DNA of 64,000 nucleotides, taken from assembly GCA_964471595.1 (NCBI GenBank), contig CAYYGN010000005.1, forward strand, positions 1-64,000, read 5' to 3'. The position numbers and the translations under genes are program-made. This stretch comes from JAGNXB01 sp964471595 (lineage in GTDB: Bacteria > Bacteroidota > Bacteroidia > Chitinophagales > Saprospiraceae). Numbering within the stretch: position 1 is the first letter of the stretch; every line of letters begins with the position of its first letter. The notes beneath the pieces are model-generated. The model saw nothing but the letters and a program-made list of their open reading frames with translations, did no database searches and was not told where the DNA came from. Of the stretch, positions 58,542-64,000 are shown in pieces.

Positions 58542-59891
58542 TCATCGGCCAACCTGCCCGCCAAACGGTCCGCCCGGCCCCATCATGCGCTGCATGTTCT
58601 GACCCTTGCTCATAGTGTGCATGAACTTGCGCATTTCATCAAACTGGCGGATGAAATGGTTGATTTCATGCACCTTCATACCACAGCCACGCGCAATCCG
58701 CTCCTTTCGACTCATGTTGAGCAACTCGGGATTTGCCCTTTCCTTGGGTGTCATGGAAAAAATAATGGCCTCCACCTTGTTGAACGCCTTGTCATCGATA
58801 TCCAGGTTCTTGGTCATCTTGCCCATCCCCGGGATCATGTTGAGCAGGTTTTTGATGTCGCCCATTTTGCGAATCTGGCTGATTTGACTAAGAAAATCAT
58901 TGAAGTCGAATTTGTTCTTCCTGATCTTTTTCTCCAGCCGCTTGGCCTCCTCTTCGTCAAATTGTTCCTGGGCCTTTTCAACAAAGGACACAATGTCACC
59001 CATACCCAGAATCCGCTGGGCCATCCTTTCCGGAAAGAAGACATCCAGGGTGTCCATCTTCTCCCCGGTACTGACGAATTTGATCGGTTTGCCGACGGTA
59101 TATCGGATGGAAAGGGCAGCGCCACCCCGCGTATCTCCGTCCAGTTTGGTCAAAACAACCCCGTCGTAACGGATACGCTCATGAAAGGCAAGGGCCGTAT
59201 TGACGGCATCCTGGCCGGTCATGGCATCCACCACAAAAAGGGTTTCACCGGGATCCAGAGCTTCTTTGAGCCGCGCGATTTCGGCCATCATGTCCTCATC
59301 CACCGCCAGGCGTCCAGCTGTGTCCACGATGACCACATCGCGTCCCGAACGACGGGCTTCCTCAACCGCCAACCGGGCAATACTTACAGGGTCCTTGCTG
59401 TCGGCCTGTTGGAAAACCGGTACACCAATCTGTTCGCCGAGCACCTGGAGTTGGTTAATGGCCGCAGGTCGATACACGTCACAGGCCGCCAGCATAGGGC
59501 GTTTGCCTTTTTTCGTGAGCAGGTGATGGGCCAGTTTGCCGGAAAAGGTGGTTTTGCCGCTTCCCTGCAAACCGGCGATCAGGATGATGGAAGGGTTGCC
59601 CTTGAGCTGGATGCCGGCCGATTGGCCTCCCATTAGTTCCACCAGCTCATCCATCACGATTTTGACCATGAGCTCACCCGGCTTCACGGCTTTCAGGACG
59701 TTTTCGGTGCCCAACGCCTTCTCCTTGACCTTGTCCGTGAATTCCTTGGCAATCTTGTAATTCACGTCAGCGGCCACCAGCGCCCTGCGAATCTCCTTGA
59801 CCGACTCGGCAATATTGATCTCGGTCAGGCGGCCTTCGCCCTTCAGCCCCTTGAGGGCCAGTTCAAGTTTGTCGGACAGTTGTTCGAACAT
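58542..59891 (-). CDS. ffh: Signal recognition particle protein Ffh
   Basis: This 449-residue GTPase delivers nascent membrane proteins to the Sec translocon. The N-domain is followed by the G-domain with GLQGSGKTT (residues 107-115), VIVDTAGRLAVDEDMM and TKLDGDTRGGAALS, and the M-domain with its RNA-binding SRKERIARGCGM segment and Met-rich end. The frame is open 43 codons further upstream but MFEQLSDKLELALKGLKG is the universal start. A TATTTTTG box lies 28 bases upstream. Confidence 0.97.
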   Translation of the reverse strand: MFEQLSDKLELALKGLKGEGRLTEINIAESVKEIRRALVAADVNYKIAKEFTDKVKEKALGTENVLKAVKPGELMVKIVMDELVELMGGQSAGIQLKGNPSIILIAGLQGSGKTTFSGKLAHHLLTKKGKRPMLAACDVYRPAAINQLQVLGEQIGVPVFQQADSKDPVSIARLAVEEARRSGRDVVIVDTAGRLAVDEDMMAEIARLKEALDPGETLFVVDAMTGQDAVNTALAFHERIRYDGVVLTKLDGDTRGGAALSIRYTVGKPIKFVSTGEKMDTLDVFFPERMAQRILGMGDIVSFVEKAQEQFDEEEAKRLEKKIRKNKFDFNDFLSQISQIRKMGDIKNLLNMIPGMGKMTKNLDIDDKAFNKVEAIIFSMTPKERANPELLNMSRKERIARGCGMKVHEINHFIRQFDEMRKFMHTMSKGQNMQRMMGPGGPFGGQVGR

Positions 59892-59919
59892 AATGCATGT
59901 CCCCGGTTGAATGAAGCCG

Positions 59920-59927
59920 CAAAAATA
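59920..59927 (-). promoter_or_regulatory. ffh: -7 promoter box for ffh
   Basis: The minus strand reads TATTTTTG, an exact TAnnTTTG match and the same octamer as the ACIII promoter, 28 bases before the ffh ATG. Confidence 0.5.
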
Positions 59928-59991
59928 ATGAAAACCGTCGCCCCGGGGCCGGTAACCCGAAACAATGAAATGGGAGGGCTGTTTAGGCAAT

Positions 59992-61488
59992 ATGACGCCT
60001 ACGACGCCTTCCCCATCCATATCTACGTTAGGAGAACTCAGAGCTTCCGGATATCAATCCCGTTCGGTCCGTGATGAAATGAGGGAAAATCTGATCGCGG
60101 CCCTCAGGGAGAAAAGGCAGGTATTCAGCGGAATTTTGGGGTTTGAACAAACGGTAATCCCCGATCTGGAGCGCGCCATCCTGTCCAGACACCATATCCT
60201 TCTTCTGGGTTTGCGGGGCCAGGCCAAAACCCGCATTGCCCGGACCCTGACCGCATTACTCGATGAATGGATCCCTGTCCTTCAAGGCGTAGAGCTCCCT
60301 GAAGACCCTTTGCAGCCCATTACACGAGAAGCCAAGGAATTGATCGAGGAGAAAGGGGAGTTGGCACCGGTTGGTTGGCTCCATCGCGATGAACGCTATG
60401 TGGAAAAACTGGCAACACCAGATGTCAGCATTGCCGATCTTATCGGAGATGTGGATCCCATCAAGGCCGCCAGCATGAAGTTATCCTATGCCGACGAGCG
60501 TGTCATCCATTACGGTCTCGTGCCACGTGCACACAGGGGGCTGTTCGTGATCAACGAATTGCCGGATTTACAACCCCGCATTCAGGTCGCTTTGTTCAAC
60601 ATCCTGCAGGAAGGAGACATTCAGATCCGGGGATTTCACAAACGGCTGCAACTGGATGTTGCCTTCCTCTTTACCGCCAATCCGGAGGATTATACCCACA
60701 GGGGCAGTATCATCACGCCACTCAAGGACAGGATAGACGCTCAGATACTCACCCATTATCCTCCGGATACAGCAACCAGTCAGGCCATCACCCTGCAGGA
60801 GGTGCGCATGCCCGATGAGCAATCCGCACGGGTAACCATCGGACCTTTGGTGCTTGAAGTACTGGACCAGATCGCCTTTGAGGCCCGCGAAAGTGCGTAT
60901 ATAGATCCGAAAAGCGGTGTTTCCGCCCGGCTCAATATTTCCGCCTACGAATTGCTCGCCAGCGCGGTAGAAAGAAGGACCCTTATGCATCGGGAAGATC
61001 AGGGGGAAGCCCGATTCACGGATCTTTGGGGGGTGATACCCGCCATTACGGGCAAGGTGGAACTGGTTTATGAAGGCGAACAAGAAGGGATGCAGGCCGT
61101 CGCCCATCATTTGATGGATATGGCTTTCAAAACCGTTTTCCTGCGATATTTTCCCCATCCGGACAAAAAAAACTCCCGGGATGACAAAGACCCTTATGGC
61201 GTTGTCCTCACCTGGTTTTCAGCAGGGAATACCCTGACCATGACCCCGGATATGGCCGAATCAGCCCATGTCCGGACCCTGGAGTCCGTGCCCGGTCTGA
61301 GAAAACTTGCCGCCGCGCGGATGGCGACGCCCCATCATGAAGGGACCGGTATGGAACTGATACTCCATGGATTGGCAGCCTTTCACAAAATCAGCAAAAT
61401 AGCAGAAGGTCCCGGGATCCGGTTCAGGGATGAATTGGCCGGTGCCCTGGACGATATCGACATGAATGGTGACGATGGTGACCCATGA
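59992..61488 (+). CDS. MoxR-like AAA+ ATPase (magnesium-chelatase-type)
   Basis: This 498-residue AAA+ ATPase resembles the cytoplasmic magnesium-chelatase-like proteins of Bacteroidota. The Walker A is LLGLRGQAKTRIART (a variant ending QAKTR rather than GKT), the segment VSIADLIGDVDPIKAA follows, Walker B is LFVINELPDLQPRIQ and sensor 1 is FLFTANPEDYTHRGSI. Residues before the ATPase (STLGELRASGYQSRSVRDEM) are part of the domain in homologues as I recall them, so the start is placed at 59992 (MTPTTPSPSIS); ATGs at 59965 and 60079 are alternatives. A von Willebrand-domain partner, usual for this family, is not next to it. Confidence 0.85.
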   Translation: MTPTTPSPSISTLGELRASGYQSRSVRDEMRENLIAALREKRQVFSGILGFEQTVIPDLERAILSRHHILLLGLRGQAKTRIARTLTALLDEWIPVLQGVELPEDPLQPITREAKELIEEKGELAPVGWLHRDERYVEKLATPDVSIADLIGDVDPIKAASMKLSYADERVIHYGLVPRAHRGLFVINELPDLQPRIQVALFNILQEGDIQIRGFHKRLQLDVAFLFTANPEDYTHRGSIITPLKDRIDAQILTHYPPDTATSQAITLQEVRMPDEQSARVTIGPLVLEVLDQIAFEARESAYIDPKSGVSARLNISAYELLASAVERRTLMHREDQGEARFTDLWGVIPAITGKVELVYEGEQEGMQAVAHHLMDMAFKTVFLRYFPHPDKKNSRDDKDPYGVVLTWFSAGNTLTMTPDMAESAHVRTLESVPGLRKLAAARMATPHHEGTGMELILHGLAAFHKISKIAEGPGIRFRDELAGALDDIDMNGDDGDP

Positions 61489-61603
61489 ACCCTGATTCAG
61501 ATGCGTTCCTGATCACCAGGTTACCTTAAAAATGTCGGCATCCATACCGTGTGGCCATTCGGCTCGTTGATATTCGGTTTGATTGCAGAACTTTGCCGGC
61601 CTT

Positions 61604-63904
61604 ATGTCCAAGTATCCTTTCCCTATCCCATGCAAATCGTGTTTCTTTGCCTTCTTCCTGCTGGCCGCCAGCGCCTTGGGTGCCCAGAATGGCGTCATCC
61701 GGGGAACGGTCATCGATGAAGGTTCCGGCGATCCCGTGCCATTTGCCACCGTCCGCATCCAGGGTACAACATTGGGTGTGAACACGGATCTGGACGGTAT
61801 TTTTGCCCTCACCGGCCTTGCCCCAGGTACCTACACCATCGTCGCCAGCTTTTTGGGCTATGATTCCCTGCAACTGGAGATCACTCTCGGTGCGGGAGAA
61901 ATCGTTTCCCGAAGGATATTGCTCAAGGAATCGGGCATTCAACTACAGACGGTGGATGTCTCCGGGGCCCGCGAAGCCGCAAGGACCGATGTACAGGTGT
62001 CCAAAACCATGGTCACCCCCCGGCAGATCAAATCCCTGCCTTCAACGGGCGGCGTCCCTGATATAGCCCAGTATTTGCCGGTGATTCCGGGTATCGTATT
62101 CACCGGTGACCAGGGAGGCCAACTCTATATCCGGGGAGGATCGCCCGTCCAGAACAAAATCCTGCTCGACGGAATGACAATCTACAACCCCTTCCACTCC
62201 ATAGGACTGTTTTCCGTTTTCGAAACGGAAGCCATTCGGAACATAGATGTGATGACCGGTGGATTTGGCGCTGATTACGGTGGACGCGTCAGCGCTATTG
62301 TGGATATCACGACCCGGGAGGGGAATATGAAGCGATTCGGCGGCATGGCCGGTATCAATCCCTTTCAGGCCAACCTCCTCCTCGAAGGCCCCATCCAAAA
62401 ATTGAGGGATGACAAGCCTACCAGTTCCTCCTTCCTGCTGACCGCCAAGCAAGGATATCTGGACAGAACGGGAAAATCGCTGTACCCCTATGCCGTCAAT
62501 GACAGCCTGGGCCTGCCCTTTTCCTATCGCGACCTCTACGGAAAGCTTTCGTTCATGGCCGGAAGCGCCAGCCGGATCAGCCTTTTCGGCTTCAGTTTTG
62601 AAGATGCGGTCGATTACGGGCAAACAGCCCGGTTGAACTGGGAAAACCAGGGTGGGGGTATGCGGGTTTCTGTCGTACCGGGCAATTCCAATGCCGTTAT
62701 TGGCGCCCAAATCAGTTATACCGATTACCGGATTCGATTGGCTCAGGCGGACAACCGCCCCCGTAACAGCCGGATATCATCCTTCAATATCGCCTTTGAT
62801 TTCACCTTCTTCGGTCTGGATAGTGAAACCAAATACGGCTTTGACATCCAGGGTTTCAATACGGATTTCACCTACACCAACTTCCTCAATTACCGCGTCC
62901 AACAGGAATCGTTCAATACGGATATCGCCGGCTTCTTCCGATACAAGAAACGATGGGGCAATGTGATCCTCGAACCCTCCATTCGATTGAATTACTACTC
63001 CGCTCTCAATGACATGGAGCTGGAGCCCCGTATCGGAATGAAATACAATGCCTCCGAATACCTTCGGTTCAAGCTGGCTGGTGGTTTTTACTCCCAGAAT
63101 CTGATCAGCTCCGTCAATGAACTGGATGTGGTCAATCTCTTTGTCGGGTTTCTGGGTGGACCGGACGAACAGTTTTTTCAACCTGGTTCAACCGAGCGTG
63201 TGGACCATCGGCTACAGAAAGCCATCCATGGCATTGCCGGCGTGGAGATTGACCTCATGAAAAACCTCACCCTGAATGTCGAGCCCTATTACAAGCGGTT
63301 TACGCAATTGATCGCGCTCAACCGCAACAAAAGAAAAATCAGCGATCCCAACTACCAGGCAGAGACCGGTGATGCCTATGGCATTGACTTTTCCCTGCAG
63401 TATGGTTTCCGTCAACTCAGTTTTTGGGGAACCTATTCATTGGCCTGGGTGACAAGAAACGACGGCGTACAGGAATATCCCCCCATATTTGACCGCAGGC
63501 ACAACATCAATGCCTTGTTGACCTATTCATTCGGTAAAAAGCAGGAATGGGAAGCCGCCCTTCGCTGGAATTTCGGCTCGGGCTTTCCCTTCACCCTTAC
63601 CCAGGGTTTTTACGGCAACTACAACCTGTCTGATGGTATCAATGCCGATATTTTGACGGGCAATAGCGATTTGGGGATCATCTACGATGAGAAAAGGAAC
63701 GCTGGACGGCTTCCATCTTACCACAGGATGGACCTTTCCTTGAAATATACCTGGAAACTGACTAAATTTACCAGTCTGGAAGCCAATGCCAGTGTGACCA
63801 ATGCCTATAATCGCGACAATATCTTTTTCTTCGACCGCGTCAATTATTCCCGTGTAGATCAGTTGCCCATCCTGCCCTCGGCAGGACTTACGTTCAAATT
63901 CTGA
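61604..63904 (+). CDS. TonB-dependent receptor with carboxypeptidase-like domain
   Basis: This 766-residue outer-membrane receptor has a signal peptide (CFFAFFLLAASALGAQ), a carboxypeptidase-regulatory-like domain (VIRGTVIDEGSGDPVPFATV), a plug with GDQGGQLYIRGGSPVQNKIL and LLDGMTIYNPFHSIGLFS, and a barrel ending LPILPSAGLTFKF. The frame also opens at a TTG (61583), but ATG 61604 (MSKYPFPIP) gives the proper signal. A GAACTTTG box (61588-61595), one base off consensus, is 8 bases upstream. The next gene begins 4 bases after its stop, so it is likely an operon with a partner lipoprotein or exported protein. Confidence 0.92.
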   Translation: MSKYPFPIPCKSCFFAFFLLAASALGAQNGVIRGTVIDEGSGDPVPFATVRIQGTTLGVNTDLDGIFALTGLAPGTYTIVASFLGYDSLQLEITLGAGEIVSRRILLKESGIQLQTVDVSGAREAARTDVQVSKTMVTPRQIKSLPSTGGVPDIAQYLPVIPGIVFTGDQGGQLYIRGGSPVQNKILLDGMTIYNPFHSIGLFSVFETEAIRNIDVMTGGFGADYGGRVSAIVDITTREGNMKRFGGMAGINPFQANLLLEGPIQKLRDDKPTSSSFLLTAKQGYLDRTGKSLYPYAVNDSLGLPFSYRDLYGKLSFMAGSASRISLFGFSFEDAVDYGQTARLNWENQGGGMRVSVVPGNSNAVIGAQISYTDYRIRLAQADNRPRNSRISSFNIAFDFTFFGLDSETKYGFDIQGFNTDFTYTNFLNYRVQQESFNTDIAGFFRYKKRWGNVILEPSIRLNYYSALNDMELEPRIGMKYNASEYLRFKLAGGFYSQNLISSVNELDVVNLFVGFLGGPDEQFFQPGSTERVDHRLQKAIHGIAGVEIDLMKNLTLNVEPYYKRFTQLIALNRNKRKISDPNYQAETGDAYGIDFSLQYGFRQLSFWGTYSLAWVTRNDGVQEYPPIFDRRHNINALLTYSFGKKQEWEAALRWNFGSGFPFTLTQGFYGNYNLSDGINADILTGNSDLGIIYDEKRNAGRLPSYHRMDLSLKYTWKLTKFTSLEANASVTNAYNRDNIFFFDRVNYSRVDQLPILPSAGLTFKF

Positions 63905-63908
63905 CCTC

Positions 63909-64000
63909 ATGCGCCTGTTGTTCCTGATTTTCCTGTTCATCGCCGGAAGCAGCCTCCCCGGTAGAGGTCAGGACCTTCCGAGATTCCTGACAGAAGCCGA
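63909..64000 (+). CDS. Exported protein, 3' end outside window
   Basis: Only the first 30 codons are present: MRLLFLIFLFIAGSSLPGRG followed by QDLPRFL. This is a signal peptide with a hydrophobic core and a likely cleavage site near the Gln. It starts 4 bases after the TonB receptor and is probably its partner. In Bacteroidota such a slot is often filled by a DUF4249 lipoprotein, but no lipobox cysteine is visible, so no family is assigned. Confidence 0.7.
   Translation, partial: MRLLFLIFLFIAGSSLPGRGQDLPRFLTEA

Overview
The window reads as a chromosomal segment from a member of the Bacteroidota, most plausibly a Saprospiria-type aerobe. The evidence is a protein with SprB-type repeats and a type IX secretion (T9SS) C-terminal sorting domain, two TonB-dependent receptors with carboxypeptidase-like N-terminal domains, a complete alternative complex III (ACIII) operon joined to a cytochrome c oxidase operon, and many copies of the Bacteroidota -7 promoter box TAnnTTTG at sensible distances from start codons. 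The exact genus is an inference. By eye the base composition is GC-rich in most genes, with an AT-richer first gene and two AT-rich intergenic islands (about 48.84-48.98 kb and 55.43-55.55 kb).

Layout. 1-3.8 kb: end of a giant cysteine-containing secreted adhesin. 3.9-11.3 kb: dTDP-glucose dehydratase, then on the minus strand a ferredoxin and ferredoxin-NADP reductase pair, an enoyl-CoA hydratase, a polysaccharide flippase and a YfhO-type membrane protein. 11.4-16.7 kb: rpe with a TonB receptor, a convergent rRNA m5C methyltransferase, and rpsP with a long acidic tail. 16.8-25.7 kb: an unknown 463-residue protein, ogt, fmt with a beta-lactamase-fold hydrolase, pepT, a deoxynucleoside kinase, folK, an alpha/beta hydrolase and an alanine:cation symporter. 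25.8-29.8 kb: RsmF-like methyltransferase, a long UbiD-family decarboxylase, and thyA.

29.9-46.3 kb is the centrepiece: actABCDEF, then cox subunits II and I, ctaB, two subunit III proteins, subunit IV, a Sco-position protein, a DUF420 protein and a small CPMC protein, all on the plus strand with short gaps or overlaps. Together they would oxidise menaquinol, pass electrons through multihaem and monohaem cytochromes, and reduce oxygen at an A-type oxidase. Several parts are unusual: subunit II carries a C-terminal OmpA domain, the Sco-position protein has no cysteine, and the operon ends with a tiny exported protein bearing a CPMCKM motif.

46.4-64 kb holds an outer-membrane barrel, sucC, a MOSC protein, msrA, a tRNA-Leu(CAA) flanked by a recent tandem duplication that carries copies of the tRNA 3' end, hscB-rseP, rsmE, a DUF4159 protein, a PspC protein, a small membrane protein, pnp, rpsO, ffh, a MoxR-like ATPase, a second TonB receptor and the start of one more exported protein. 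Two intergenic regions look like they encode untranslated RNAs (minus strand about 48.59-48.81 kb; plus strand about 55.55-55.67 kb). No CRISPR array, insertion sequence, prophage or rRNA operon was seen.
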